From positions 61,961,431 through 62,025,430 of the forward strand of contig CM054143.1 in assembly GCA_028751875.1 (NCBI GenBank): 64,000 nucleotides of DNA, written 5' to 3'. Of the stretch, positions 1 to 36,625 are shown piece by piece. Below the pieces are notes generated by a model. It saw only the letters and a program-made list of their open reading frames with translations, had not been told where the DNA came from and did no database searches. Origin of the DNA: Rapana venosa (lineage: Eukaryota > Mollusca > Gastropoda > Neogastropoda > Muricidae). Positions within the stretch are counted from its first letter, which is position 1; every line of letters begins with the position of its first letter. The translations under genes and the position numbers were made by a program.

Positions 1-152
1 TTCCTCCCCCCCCCCCCCCCCCCTCACACACATACACACAAAAACCTTCAACCAAAATGTGTGTGTGTGTGTTAGGGGGGGGAGGTAGTGTAGTGTAGTG
101 TAGTGTGTGCGTGTGTGTGTGTGTGTGTGTGTAGTGCAGTGTAGTTATAGTT

Positions 153-184
<32 letters not shown>

Positions 185-640
185 AGGGGGGGCTGTGTGT
201 GTGAAAGTTTGTGTGTAGTGTAGTTTAAAGTAGTGCAGTGTGTGTGTGTGTGTGTGTGAGTGAGAGTGTGTATAATGTGTATGGTGTGTGTGTTGTGTGT
301 GTGTGTGTGTGTGTGTGTGAAAGTGTGGGTGTATGTGTGTGTATGTGTGTGCAGTATAGTGTAGTGTAGTGTGTGTGTGGGTAATGTGTATGTAGTGTGT
401 GTGAGAAAGTGTGTGTGTGTAAGGGTGGGTGGGTGGGTGGGTGTGATGTATGTGTGTGTGTGCAGTGTAGTGTAATGTGTGTATAATGTGTATGTAGTGT
501 GTGTGAAATGGGGGGGGGGGGGGATGCGGGGGCGGGGGAGGGGGGGGTATGACTGTGTAGTGCAGTGTAGTGCAGTGTGTGTGTGTTGTGTATGTGAGTG
601 TTGTGGTGTGTTGTATTGTGTACGCTACAACAACTAGGAA
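1..640. repeat. Complex GT-rich simple repeat
   Basis: The plus strand is almost only G and T, in runs of GT, GTAGT, GGGT and poly-G, with an opening poly-C run. Open frames here encode only H/T/P runs and are repeat artefacts. A (GGGT)n block sits at about 423-441. Confidence 0.9.
423..441 (+). other. G-quadruplex-type motif (GGGT)n
   Basis: Five consecutive GGG runs separated by single T bases are visible, which fits the standard G-quadruplex pattern (four or more G3 runs with short loops). Folding is inferred. Confidence 0.6.
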
Positions 641-866
641 TCTGTACATAGTTGTGTCGTTAAAATGTTCTAACGTGACCCTAAAAGTTCTATCAAAATT
701 CAATAAATTATAACTTTAACAGGAACATCAACAAAGAAATGTTCATAGAAAACGAGCAAGTGGGTTCTTAGTCAAGCTCCTGACTATATCTAACATTTCC
801 AGGGATAAACTAGCAAAATGAGTATCACACAACCAAGTCGGTAAATACGACTTCAACTGATCACAG

Positions 867-868
<2 letters not shown>

Positions 869-928
<60 letters not shown>

Positions 929-946
929 ATAATATATATATATATA
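869..946. repeat. (AT)n microsatellite
   Basis: An almost pure TA dinucleotide tract with two small interruptions. Confidence 0.95.
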
Positions 947-1022
947 AAGAAGAAGAAAAAAGAAAAAGAAGAACATGTAGCGTGTATGTCTGTCTGCCTG
1001 TCTATCTCTGTCTCTGTGTGTG

Positions 1023-1099
1023 TGAGCACAACGCATTTGCGCTCATATGACGGACAACAATAGTTGCTGTCTGAGTGTTCGACAAGGAAGAAGAAGATA
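1023..1099 (-). repeat. Dispersed repeat, family D (CAGACAGCAAC hairpin)
   Basis: The reverse complement matches elements at 33931-34032, 43262-43375 and 52147-52262. Shared landmarks are CTTCTTCTTC, ACTCAGACAGCAAC and a following GTTG-TGTC arm that can pair back. No protein is encoded; the class is unknown to me. Confidence 0.65.
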
Positions 1100-2508
1100 A
1101 ATAAGACTTATTGATTCCTCATTTTCTTCCCGCTGAACCAAAACCTTGAATCATTACAGCACTCTTAATGCTCAGTGTAACAAAATCGCGAAACAGTTAC
1201 GGAATACTTGTGTCAAGACAGACTATTCATGAATTAAGCTTACTTGTGTCTCTTCCCCGATTTGATCTCTCTAGAATTAGTGTCTTGTCTTAGGCCCACA
1301 ATCGGCTTCACGGAATACTTTTTTCACTTTGGTTACAGGAAATGGTTAAAGAGTCAGATCTGTTTTCAACATACTTTTTTTTTAAATAAAGAACAAACAA
1401 AAAACACCTCCAAAAAGCCAAACAATTTTTTTAAAAGAAACAAACAAGGAACAACCCCCTTATCCCTCCCCCATACACACACATACATCCTGATCGGGAT
1501 GGGTAAAGAACTTTGCGCGTCCGAGTTCAATTCAATGTTTTTTTGTGTATTAATTATAATGTCTTTCATAATACTGACAACATATATAATGTGGCATACA
1601 TGTTAAAAGCAAACAAAAAACCAAACCCAAAAGGCAAACAATCACATAAAATAAAATTTCAAATGGAGTTATTTTGCTCTGCGCAGGAATAAACCCTGAC
1701 AGATGAGAGAGAACAAAACTAATGGATGTTGCCAGGAGTGACAAGGGAGATAAAAAACGACGAGAAGCAGACGATAGAAGATCCAGATATGGATATTCTG
1801 CCCTCTCCAACAAGAGCAGGACATTTACCCAACATCCAGTAAATTACTCTTCCCGGTCAGTAATTTGTTTGGAGTGCGAATGATTGGCTATGCTCTATTA
1901 GATGAGTTGTTCTTTTGTTTTGTTTTTAAATCATGCGCCTTTATAGTTGAAATAGATCGATTAGATCTAGCCATTCGACATACACAACAAGGCTTAATTA
2001 AGAAAAATATTCACTTAGCATAGTCTAGCTTTTTGAGATTAGGTGCTTACGAAAGGACGCTATGATTCAGATTGTGTTGTATTCTCGACCGTTTTTCTTT
2101 TCTGTTTTGGGCAATATGGAAGGAAATATCTTATTATGTAAATAGGAGCGTAGTATTATAAACTAGGGAAGCCTGCAAGAGAGAGCGTTTGTATTTGTCG
2201 ATTTTGTAATTTAACATTTTTCAAAGTGTTTTTAGACTTGTGTACCCCCCCTCCCCCAACTCTCTCTCTGTCTCTCTGTCTGACTATCTAGCCCTATGTA
2301 ATCAGGTCAGTGACTCATTCATATTCTAAAAGGGTTGCACTTATTTCTTTCTGGTTTTTTTCATTTTCATTTTCTTTCATAGCTGTGGTGGTCTGTAGCC
2401 TAATATGCAATATATAAAATAGATCTATAGATATCCATCTGTCAGTATGACCCAAATGAACAGGAAGATTTCTGACAAACTCAATTCTACATGTGTATAT
2501 AATGATTT
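1100..2508. other. Non-coding sequence, nothing recognised
   Basis: AT-rich single-copy-looking sequence with only short chance open frames. I see no exon with splice signals and no known repeat. Confidence 0.5.
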
Positions 2509-2512
2509 AGGC

Positions 2513-2605
<93 letters not shown>

Positions 2606-2606
2606 T
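2509..2606. repeat. (AT)n-(GT)n compound microsatellite
   Basis: About 70 bases of TA repeat run directly into about 25 bases of TG repeat. Confidence 0.95.
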
Positions 2607-2957
2607 TAACATCGTCTGTATTTCTGATGCCCTCTCTTTGCTATAAGCTTCCGTTACATCTACAGTAATAGTTGCAGCATTTGTCACAACTTTTCAGTGA
2701 TTATACTTATCACCACCATTTCCTGCGTAACCCTCTACACTCTCCGTTAGGTCTTTTCTGTCGGAGATAATGGGCACACAAGCTAGGCTAAGTGGTTAGA
2801 GTCCTACTTATGATTTGAAGTGAAAGAAGTAATAATAATAAATGGAATTTTTATAGCGCTATATCTTGTAAACAACAACAACAACAAATCAAAACACTTG
2901 CATCCATTCCACTCCCACACATGCAACCAACAATGATTAACAGTTTAACAAATTCAA

Positions 2958-3066
2958 ATACACACAAACGCGCGCGCGCGCGCGCCCACACACATGCACA
3001 CACTCACACGCACACGCGCACACACACACACACACACATTCACACACACACACACACACACACACA
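2958..3066. repeat. (CA)n/(CG)n microsatellite in the LINE 3' region
   Basis: CA repeats with a short CG block at the left end, lying between the LINE stop codon and its ATT tail. Confidence 0.95.
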
Positions 3067-4511
3067 GGTTATAAGCTTTAGCAAAGTGATGGGAACTTTG
3101 GCCATTGAGGGCAAGGACAGATAATTATTAGATGAAACAATAGGAGAAGGTCTTAGGTTTGAAATAGGTACGCCTTGAGGCAGGATTTAAAAGTGTAGTA
3201 AGTAGGCTTTTGGCAAAGTGAGAGGGGGAGGTCATTCCAGATTGATGGACCAGAAACAGAGAAAGAGGGACAGCCAACGGTGGAGTGGTTGAATCGTAAG
3301 TACAGGGTATCTGCAGCAGAGCGGAGGGAACGAGAAGGAGTGTACAGGTGAAGACATTCACAGAGGTAGGAAGGTGCTGTTTTGTGGAGACATTTGTAAC
3401 AGAGGGTACTGATCTTGTACTTTACCCTCTGTGGCACAGGCAACCAATGGAGAGATCGCAAGAGAGGGGTAATATGTTCAGATTTTTTCTTTTTGAGAAC
3501 TATTCGAGCTGCAGAGTTTTGAATGCGTTGAAGGTAGTGGATAGATGATGCTTGCAGACCAGCCAAAAGAGAATTGCAATAGTCCAGACGTGAAAGAATG
3601 AGAGATATGACAAGTTTGGATGTTGCATCAGTGGACAGGTACTTTCGAACTGCACATATACGCTGTAATTGATAGTAGCACGACTGGCAGGTGTGGGTGA
3701 TGAATTTTTGCATAGAGAGCGTGTTGTCGATAACAACACCTAGATACTTTACTGTGGCGGATAGAGGAACTGTGGTATTGCCAAATTCTGTTGAAGCTGT
3801 TGCAATGGAAGAGAGTTTGTGTTTGGCCCCTACAATCATGGCTTCCGTTTTATCTGCGTTTAGCTGTAATTTGTTTTGTATCATCCAGTTTTGAATATCT
3901 TGGAGGCAGTGTGACATATTTCTTCCAGGAAGAAGGCAGATTTTCAGGAGTATCACTGCTTTGAATCTGAGAGTCATCAGTGTAGAAATGATGGTTGATC
4001 TGGTGACGGTTTATTATATGTGACAGTGGAGCAGTGTGGAGAGTGAAAAGAACAGGGCCCAGAACAGATCCCTGCAGGACTCCGCATTCCAGTTTTACAG
4101 GTATTGATTGAATCTTGTTTATTGCAACTGTATGGAATCGGTCTGTGAGGTATGAAATAAACCAGGTGAGAGCTGCCCCTTTAATACCAAACGTTTTTTG
4201 GAGACGGGAGAAAAGAATAGAGTGATCTCTAGTGTCGAATGCTGCAAATAAGTCGAGAAGAGTGAGAAGGGATATTTTCCTTGAGTCAGATGCCTGTAGA
4301 AGCATGTTTAACGTGTGGACTAGGGTGGTTTCAGTGCTGCCGTTGACGCGATAGGCAGACTGAAATGCGAGAAGGAGACTATTGGAATGAAGGTGGCTGT
4401 TGAGTTGTTGCAGACCGACTTTTTCAAGAACTTTGGAGATGAAAGGTAGGTTAGAAACAGGCCTGTATTTCTTCAGAATGTTAGGGTCGAGGTCGTGCTT
4501 TTTGAGAAGAA

Positions 4512-4857
4512 GGGTGGCAGAATGGTTAAGACGTTCGCCTGCCAACAAGTAAAGCGTGAGGTTGTGGGTTCGATTCCCAGCCTCGCCCTTTCTTCCCAGT
4601 TTGACCCAAAAAAAAATCGAACTGAATGTCAAAGTCCTTCGGATGAGACTATAAACCGAGGCCCCGTGTTCGAATGCATGCAGAACATCTTGCGCACACG
4701 TTAAATCCTGTTCCGCTTTTCGGAAGAGTAGGCCATTGTGTGCCGGTGGAAACAGATGACAAAATTTACAAAACCGCATACACACGGGGACTGGATGTAA
4801 AAAAGCACGTGAGTGCTTATTCCATTATCCTCGATATAAAAAAACAATAAATAATTA
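4512..4857 (+). mobile_element. tRNA-derived SINE, family A, full length, nested in the LINE
   Basis: It starts GGGTGGCAGAATGGTTAAGAC (A-box region) and has a B box GGTTCGATTCC at 4567-4577. The body carries CGGATGAGACTATAAACCGA and CGCACACGTTAAA, and the tail is GGGGACTGGATGTAAAAAAG, a small AGCACGTGAGTGCT hairpin, and an A-rich end. It interrupts the LINE between its LKTA and LLKKHDLDP codons, so it inserted later. I see no convincing target-site duplication. Sibling copies lie throughout the window. Confidence 0.85.
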
Positions 4858-5165
4858 TTGCAGTTTTGAGAGCTGATGGAAAAATTCCTGAAAGAAGAGA
4901 TGAGTTTACTATTTTCGTGATAGTTGGTATCAGCTGCGGAAGGCACTGTGTGAAAAGAGAAGCAGGCACGGGATCGAGATCGCATGATTTTGTGGTCATT
5001 TCATTAAAAAAATTTCCTGATTTCTTCCTCACTTGTTCGCTGAAAGGAAAGGAGAGGATTGCCAGTGAATTGGGGATCAGGAGGTGTAGGTTGGAAAGAA
5101 GCCTGATCCAGTCTGGAGCGGATGTTGCGGACTTTGTTTGCGATTCTGAGCTGTCCATTTTATAG

Positions 5166-6109
5166 ATGTTTCCCCAAAGGAGACATCGGTTCGGATCTCA
5201 GTCTCCTGTAGTATGTAGGCCTATTCATATTTTTAAAAACAATTTACATTTGTATTTACTCGGTTCTGTATGACCAAGTAATGTGAAAGCTATACAATCA
5301 CTCCTAGCAAGGCCTAGACTGGAGGTCAGTTTTAATGACAGTATTTTTATTTTTAGAAATGACCAGCCTAATGATGTCGAGTGATTCACTCAATTTTAGG
5401 TGAGAAGTTTTCAATATATATTGTTAGACTTTATAAAAATAAAAAAAAGGCAACATCTCATCACATTAAAAAAAAATTTAATATGTAGGGAATCCGACTT
5501 TTTTTCCATTTATATTGATTCAACTTATTTCATGATACAGTCTATCGCCGCAGATGATCACTAAAAGAAAGTAGCATCCATCATAAACAGTGCGTGATCA
5601 GCAGACGCTCAATTTTGTTATTCGAATACACTACTTTTCCAAATAGCTTTCGTCTGTCTGAGAAAGTTGTAACATGTATTTAGCATATCCAGCAAATCAA
5701 TTACTTTACCAGAAAAAAATAGACGCAAATATAAAGATATTTGCGAAAGAAATATCCTGCAAAATGTTTCCATTAAGCTAAGAATATTTCTATGCCTTAG
5801 ATCTGGAAGAAGGAAAGCATCATAATGATTTTGTTTATGAATTTATCACTTTGATGAGGAGAGACTATGGACTGCTTCAGCAAAGGGACTCAAATATTTT
5901 TAATTACAAGTAAATTTAGGAGGCCAGGCTGATATTTCTTTTTTTTCTGTGTTTCAGTCAGCATGGAATATTTAGAAATTATTCTGAACTTATGACGAAT
6001 TATGCATTGATGTCAGTTTATGTAATGTGTTTGAGTCTCTCAGAGCAAGAAAAAAACAACTTTGCAAGCCCTGTTACCAAAGTAATGATAATAGGTTTTG
6101 ATGTCGCAG
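5166..6109. other. AT-rich non-coding sequence, probable ACIN1 intron
   Basis: No exon or repeat recognised. A good-looking acceptor at 5955-5957 does not lead into the frame of the large downstream exon; the acceptor ending at 6109 does. Confidence 0.45.
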
Positions 6110-30351
<24,242 letters not shown>

Positions 30352-31099
30352 AGTATTTTAGCTTTTTTGTTCTTCTGATGCCATGCCATGAACATCTCAA
30401 AAACTGGTACGTGTAGATTGGTTACTCAATAGTGCATGCGTAATGTTCTGCGTAATGTTCTATCTCTTTAAAAAAACAAACAAAAACCTTTCAGTGGTCG
30501 TGGTATGTTTTGATGCAATAATGACTGAAAGAAAGAAGAATGACTGTGTGAATTCAACTGTGTGAACGCAAGTTACAAATCCGTATAAAGCTACAAAGCT
30601 CTTGGGTCACTTCACGGTGTTTACTGTGTGTCAATTGATCATTTACATTTTGTTGTGCAAATTTCAGTGTCGATTGATCATCCATCCCCATTGCCCAGGG
30701 GAAAAAACTTGGGATTGTGGTTTTCAGAGGGAACAATGAAAGTGTCAAGCTGTGATGTGTTGTTTTAAAGCGGAAAAAAATCCATATGTCTCCTGGTATA
30801 TTAACCTGATGTTGTGAATACATTGTACAGAAAACAAATGTCTCCCTTCAGATGGAGTTTTACTGGTCAGTATGAAACAGATTGATGTTTTATCTACCAG
30901 GAACTGTTCAAATTTCATATTGTATTTTAGATATTTATTACTTTGAATTTTTAAGTCACCACTTTGTGTAATACATGATTGTGTGTGGGCCTACTTATGT
31001 GATGCTGTGTGTGTGTGTGTGTGTGTGTGTGTGCATGCGCAGTGTGGGCATACACACGTGCATTTGCGAGCGCGTGCGTGTCAGTGTACGTTTGTACTG

Positions 31100-31118
31100 G
31101 AGGGGGGGGGGGGGGGGG
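31100..31118 (+). repeat. Poly-G run
   Basis: About 18 consecutive G bases. Confidence 0.9.
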
Positions 31119-31689
31119 GTGGGGAAATGAGGGCAAGACACTTATGCACACGCCAGGGGGAGAGAATGACTGATGGTGCCAAGACTGGATGAGTTCTTAC
31201 CACTGTCCACGGAAGTAAGCCCGTCGCTATCGTTGGAAATGATGTGCCCATGTAGTGCTGTCTTATTAGTTCCTGCATGTTTTTATTTTTAATTGTGAGC
31301 CTAGCATAATTGTATCTGTATTCCTGTGAAGACCAAACACACAGACCCAAGTCTACAGGGTACACCTTAGGTGAAAGTGCTTCTTCTTTGAAACTTGATT
31401 TGCATGATTACAGACGCACTTTCTTTTACCACTCAGGTGATTAATCCGTCAGGTTTTTCCTTACCCAGGTAGATGATGATAACAGCCAGTCGACTGCGCG
31501 CATACATACCTGTACACTGTGTGTACGTTAATAATTACGACCTGCACGCCTGATCGAAAATTCAGATATGCTAATTGCAGTCTGTGAGCATGTAAGATTG
31601 GTGAAACAAAGATCAAAGAGAAGAGAAAGGTATAATTGCACAACTCAGCGTTTTGGACAGAGCTTTCAGGAGAAAATCAACAGAAGAGT

Positions 31690-31972
31690 CAGTTGACACA
31701 GTGTGTTCATAGTCAGATGACGCAGTGTGTTCATAGTCAGATGACGCAGTGTGTTCATAGTCAGATGACGCAGTGTGTTCATAGTCAGATGACGCAGTGT
31801 GTTCATAGTCAGATGACACATATTCAGATGACACAGTGTGTTCATAGTCAGATGACACAGTGTGTTCATAGTCAGATGACGCAGTGTGTTCATAGTCAGA
31901 TGACGCAGTGTGTTCATAGTCAGATGACGCAGTGTGTTCATAGTCAGATGACACAGTGTGTTCATGGAACAT
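31690..31972 (+). repeat. 24-bp minisatellite
   Basis: About 12 copies of TTCATAGTCAGATGACGCAG plus TGTG. The period is divisible by three, so eight-residue repeats are open on both strands (HSQMTQCV on plus, SSDYEHTA on minus). One unit is shortened near 31815. Confidence 0.95.
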
Positions 31973-32175
31973 TAAGAACGTTAAGAATCTGGTGAATCAG
32001 TGAGTAGGGAACAGGAGGTGGAGACTTCCAGGAAAACTGTTCGTATAACATTTCAAACATTCTCGAGGCCTTACACCTTTGCATGTCTTTTGTGTGTGTC
32101 ACATATATAGTGTACGCATGGCAGTCATTGCCACAAAAGGGTTCGACCAATCACAGTTATATACACACCCTCTGA

Positions 32176-32176
<1 letters not shown>

Positions 32177-32218
<42 letters not shown>
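32177..32218. repeat. (GT)n-(GA)n microsatellite
   Basis: Short GT then GA tract. Confidence 0.9.
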
Positions 32219-33163
32219 TTTTTAAATCCCCAATTACATGAACCATTCATTTGATTTACTCATCTTATCTGTGTCTGTGTTGAACTCCGTGTGTTCTTTT
32301 TTTTTTATCTTGCACATTTTACCCATTTCCTTTTCAAGTTATTCCCATTTTATCCGGGTCTCACCCATGCATATGTATTTTGATTTTTTTTAATCCCTGC
32401 CTGTTCCAGAGGGCTAATATGCCTCACGCTTTTTTTGTTGTTGTTGTTGTTGCAAACTTGTTTTTTCATCGTGGATCATCTAGTCTTGTCATTTCTCTCC
32501 TGCATCCCTGCCTTCACTCTAGGGTTATTCATCCACGTCTTGTTCTTCTCCATTCTTTGATTTTACTTTGATTTCTCCTGAGTTTTCCATCCTTCCCGAA
32601 TTCCATGTTATTCCCAATGATAGTATGTCTTGTCTTTAAATGTCTCCTGTTTTGCTTTTTGTTTATTTTGAAAATTTGCTCTGACTTCTGTGTATCTTTC
32701 TTCCCCCCAACCCCCATAACTCATTTTATGTGACGCTTCAATGATATGTGTCTTTCCATCAGATTGTAGCCTATACTCTCAACCGGTTCACTGTTGGTTG
32801 AAATTGAAAACTTGTCTTCCAAAAGTTTGTATTTAAACCATACTATATGATTTGTTTCTCAATCTAAATAAATCAGAACGTAGAAGAATGAAAATGTTTA
32901 GATGAGAATGTATCGTTACTTGTTCTATATGTAGACTGTTCTTTGGAGTTACTGTAAGTGCTAAGAAACTCAGGCTTAACTTTCTTCTCTAAGTATTGTG
33001 ATACAGTCTGAACATTTCGCTGTGGTGTTAATTTGTATGGTATTGCGGTGCCTTTCTTTCAGCCTGTAAACTGAGGCGTCTTTTGGTCACTCCATGTGTT
33101 CTGAAGAATGATTGAGATTCTTGATTAAGTGTTATTTTCAATTTGCTTGTTTGTTACTTTTTG

Positions 33164-33169
33164 AATAAA
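33164..33169 (+). terminator. Candidate polyadenylation signal AATAAA
   Basis: TTGAATAAATAG on the ACIN1 strand, 2.8 kb past the stop codon, followed by a GT-rich tract. Usage is not shown by the sequence. Confidence 0.3.
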
Positions 33170-33199
33170 TAGAGAAAGGATTGTTAAAAAAAACCTGAC

Positions 33200-33201
<2 letters not shown>

Positions 33202-33243
<42 letters not shown>
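33202..33243. repeat. (GT)n microsatellite
   Basis: Pure GT tract. Confidence 0.95.
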
Positions 33244-33245
<2 letters not shown>

Positions 33246-33930
33246 GGAGTGTGTGTGAAAGTTTGCATACCCACACAAGCTGACAGAATCCCACAACAGG
33301 ACACATTCCCTCATACACTTTATTGCATTCTGATCGGAATTCTCATTGCACATACACAATATTACATAAGAGGATGTCTTTAAGACAGCAACAGTACAAT
33401 CTATGGCTGTGAAGAAAATAAACAAAACATCTTCACAGAATTATTCATTGACGGAAAATTTCTGATCAACAGTTGTAACTTTATATAGAATACATTCGTT
33501 CTGTCATTGTAATTCTTTAAAAAAAAAAATTCAATATCTTCATAAAATGAATTTCAGCTAGAAAGTTTAAATTTTCCTTTAAAAAAAAAAAAAGACCGAT
33601 TATTTCCTTTTAACATACAGTGTATTTCACATTACTATGAAACATGAAACCTCTTCTGATAAATTCAAAAAGTACCTTTAAAACCTTTGGTGCATCGTAT
33701 AATCATACATATTTTTGTAAACTTTCTATGGTTCACTTGGCATTAGGGATGATTTTTCACCACCTTACAGAGCCTCAGCCTGTAAGTTCCTGTAAAACAG
33801 ATACTTCTTTGACATATCAGGCATGTAAGTAGTATGAGATCAAGCAAATGGAGCCACTTTGGGGTTGAAAGAGTATTTTTAAAAATTGGGGAAAAAAGCA
33901 CAACTACTTTCGAAATTTTCCTTACTTCTC

Positions 33931-34032
33931 CTCTCAGACAGCAATAATCGTTGTGTCATATGAGGGGAAATGCATTGCGCTGCCGTTAAGTGCCTGACAA
34001 GTCAGGCCCAGCGCATTCAAGTTCGGCATGGT
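33931..34032 (+). repeat. Dispersed repeat, family D
   Basis: CTCAGACAGCAATAATCGTTG, then AAGTGCCTGACAAGTCAGGC and CCAGCGCATTCAAGTT, shared with copies at 43262 and 52147. Confidence 0.75.
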
Positions 34033-34439
34033 TTTCCTTACATCAAGCATAAACTGCAAGCAGTAATTGACTGCTACTGATAGCTGGCAGGGCAGAGAGA
34101 GCACAAGAAATTGAAATCTCTTTCACTTACTGGGAAAAACACACCACGACTCTTATGGCTATTTTTCTAGTTTCCCATGTGGCCCTGTAGTGGACTTAAT
34201 CAGTTGTTTTTCTGTATCATCAATCCTCTGTACAAATCATAAGTTTCTCTTGTATGTTAAACACCAAAAGTTAGCTCTTTACAGTGTACTGTAGTTAAAC
34301 AAAGATTTCATGTTCCATGGTCAATGTCAGTAGTCAAGTTGTCGGAAAAGTGATAGCTATCTTCTTTTTGCATGTTATTAAAAACATTCTTAAATTTGCT
34401 GTCAGTTTTCTATGACAAGATAGATATCAGCAGTCTGTT

Positions 34440-34700
34440 GTTATACATCGACAGCCATCTGTTAGGTGTCAAATGTCAGCTTTCATGATTCTGTTATGTG
34501 TCAAAAGTCAGTTTTTCTGTCACCAGTTTACAGTCCGTGTTTAGTTACATGTCAGTCTGTATTTCAATACAGTGTTGTACATTTTCTGTTATGTCACACT
34601 TCTCTTTATTGTTATATGTCAAACATCAACTGTCATTTTCTGTTACATATCAAACATCAGTTGTATTATATCATTCATACATCCATGTCAGTTTTCTATA
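34440..34700 (+). repeat. Degenerate GTCA-type tandem repeat
   Basis: Repeated TTCTGTTA-ATGTCAAACATCA and CAGTTTTCTGT elements at irregular 25-45 base spacing. Confidence 0.5.
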
Positions 34701-35007
34701 AATCCTGTAATATGACACAGCACAATAAATAACATGAAGAGTACTTTTCTCTCACAATCTGACTAATCCATGCACAAAATCAAACACACTATTTCACCCA
34801 TGCAACTTTCCTTCTTTCTTATATACGGTTTTCAAGCCGAATCTTAAGCACCATACATGGAAAGAAGAAAGCACAGGTACTCTGTATCTAACACATAAAA
34901 CAATACTAACAGGCCTGACAGGACAGGGATGAACGTGTCATAATACTGCATAACAACAAGATAACAGGCCACTACAAAGCAATTCTATCACCTATACTTA
35001 CTACAGT

Positions 35008-35556
35008 GTAAATAAGGATTGCAGGCACATTGGAATGAAAATACTAGCCATTTCTACATCATTCAAAACCTCGTAACAAGTTGCAGTCAAAACAACAATT
35101 TGCTGACCCAAATCTGCTTTGATTGGTTGCTTTACAAGATTCAGCACTCTAAAAATTCCATACATTATTATTACTATCTGTAAAAAATAGAAAAAAAACC
35201 CCACAATTGGTGCATCATATGCCACTTCTAAGCAGTTCTACCAGCCATTTCTGCAACAGTGTGAAAGAGAGTTTCAGGCACGCTGGAATTAAAATACTAG
35301 CCATTTCTACATCACCCAAAACCTCACAACAAGTTGCTGTCTAAATAACAATTTGCTGATCAAGATTTGTACAGTAAAGGATGAAAAAAAACACACACAT
35401 CTGGTGCATCATATGCCACTTCTAATTAGTTCTACTAGCCAGGTTTGCTACAGTGTGAAAGAGAGTTTCAGGCATGCCGGAATTAAAATACTAGCCATTT
35501 CTACATCACCGAAAACCTCATAAAATGTTGCAGTTTCAGTAACAATGTACTGGAAC
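35008..35556 (+). repeat. Three diverged copies of a roughly 100-base segment
   Basis: Copies near 35008-35112, 35258-35366 and 35448-35556 share AATACTAGCCATTTCTACATC, then AAAACCTC-AA-A-GTTGCAGT and AACAAT-TGCTG. A LINE tail remnant (35129-35178) separates the first two. Confidence 0.8.
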
Positions 35557-36238
35557 AAATCTGTACAAAACTGAAATGAAAAACACAGCTGGTGCACCTT
35601 GCATTCAAGAACTGGAAGACGTGAACAAACACAATCAAAATAAGCATGGAGAATATTCAAATATCACAGGTAGCTATCTATACTTGCTGAAAATACAAAT
35701 TAATATAAAAAGTTTGTTTATATATATCAATCAACATATTGTATCTGCTCCTTTACTGCTGGATTACATTTTCACTCTATATTACAAACAATTTTGTCAC
35801 AATTTTACCAAACATACTGACGTATTTCCACACAACCCATTTAAAAAGTGAAATTATATAATCTTGGCAATTCATAAATAAAATCTATGTGTCATAAACG
35901 GTCGACACAACCAGTCCATGAAAGAGAAAACACACTCTGTCACAACAGATAACAAATAAATGTGAAGATGAAGAAAAGCCACACTGGTGCCAAAACAAGA
36001 TCACAGAGTTGCCGTGAATTTTGATTCAAGTGATTTTCAGTGGGTGATGTGATGGAAACAGCACCAAAACCTGTGCGTAGACAGAGAAAGAACTGACATC
36101 GCTTTCCTGAGCTTCACACCATACCTTGTGCTGAACTTTTGGATACTTTTTGGGGGATTTAAACTTACACACACAGGCATATGCATGTACACATATGTAC
36201 ATATTCTCTCATTCTCTTCTTCTCTTTCTCTCTGTCTC

Positions 36239-36345
36239 TCTGGGAATGGATGACAAAATTGACTAAAACTGCATACACACGGGACTGGATGAAAAAAAGC
36301 ACATGAGTGCTTACTCCATTATCCTAGAAATAAAAGAATTAAAAC
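36239..36345 (+). mobile_element. SINE family A tail fragment
   Basis: GGAATGGATGACAAAATTGAC, CATACACACGGGACTGGATG, AGCACATGAGTGCT hairpin and CTAGAAATAAAAGAATT. Confidence 0.78.
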
Positions 36346-36516
36346 ACACACACATGAAAATTCTAAGCACACACAAATAAGTTTTCCTCACTTTCTACAT
36401 TTCAGCTGTATTACAAGTTCTGTGCTTTCTGTTTCTACCTGTGGTTGTCTAAAGAGTATGCTACCTACCTTCATAACCTAAAGAAAATTTATAGAACCTT
36501 TTTTTTTTCTTTCGTT

Positions 36517-36625
36517 GGCTAGAGCTCCAAGATTCACCAATGGTGAGATTTTTGTGTATGAAACTATTTTTGCCCACCAGTACGGTAGCCACATTCCGAC
36601 TTTGGGAAATTGCGGAATATATGCC
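36517..36625 (-). mobile_element. SINE family C tail fragment
   Basis: CTAGAGCTCCAAGATTCACC, AATGGTGAGATTTTTGTGTA, TTTTTGCCCACCAGTACGG and CCACATTCCGACTTTGGG. Confidence 0.7.

Larger units (their letters stand above)
2829..5158 (-). mobile_element. CR1/L2-type non-LTR retrotransposon (LINE), 5'-truncated and decayed
   Basis: Read on the minus strand, this encodes the reverse transcriptase region and C-terminal part of a LINE ORF2. Landmarks in order are YRPVSNLPF, STETTL, LLDLFAAFDTRDHSIL, GVLQGSVLGPVLFTLHTAPLS, the catalytic box as FYTDD (usual form YADD), LNADKTEAM, VKYLGV, SRLDYCNSLL, LRSLHWLP and RVKYKI, ending in KAYLFQT and a stop near 3153. The frame changes near 3.9 kb and a SINE at 4512-4857 splits it, so it is not a working gene. 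The 3' end (2829-2875) has the tail AGCGCTATA...CCATTTATTATTATT typical of such elements. The endonuclease half is missing. CR1, L2 and Rex1 are hard to tell apart by eye. Confidence 0.88.
30352..33200 (+). other. ACIN1 3' flank, probable 3' UTR and beyond
   Basis: No coding sequence. AATAAA signals occur at 32867-32872 and 33164-33169, either of which could end the transcript. Contains (GT)n at 30999-31034, a poly-G run at 31100-31118, a 24-bp minisatellite and (GT)n-(GA)n at 32177-32218. Confidence 0.5.

Noticed and set aside
4512..4585. tRNA gene
   Set aside because: A and B boxes are present but they belong to a SINE head that recurs many times with the same downstream body; pairing of a full cloverleaf is poor.
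4500..4871. TTTTGAGA on both sides of the SINE as a target-site duplication
   Set aside because: The two copies can be explained by separate LKT and LLKK codons of the LINE, and removing one would delete conserved LINE residues.
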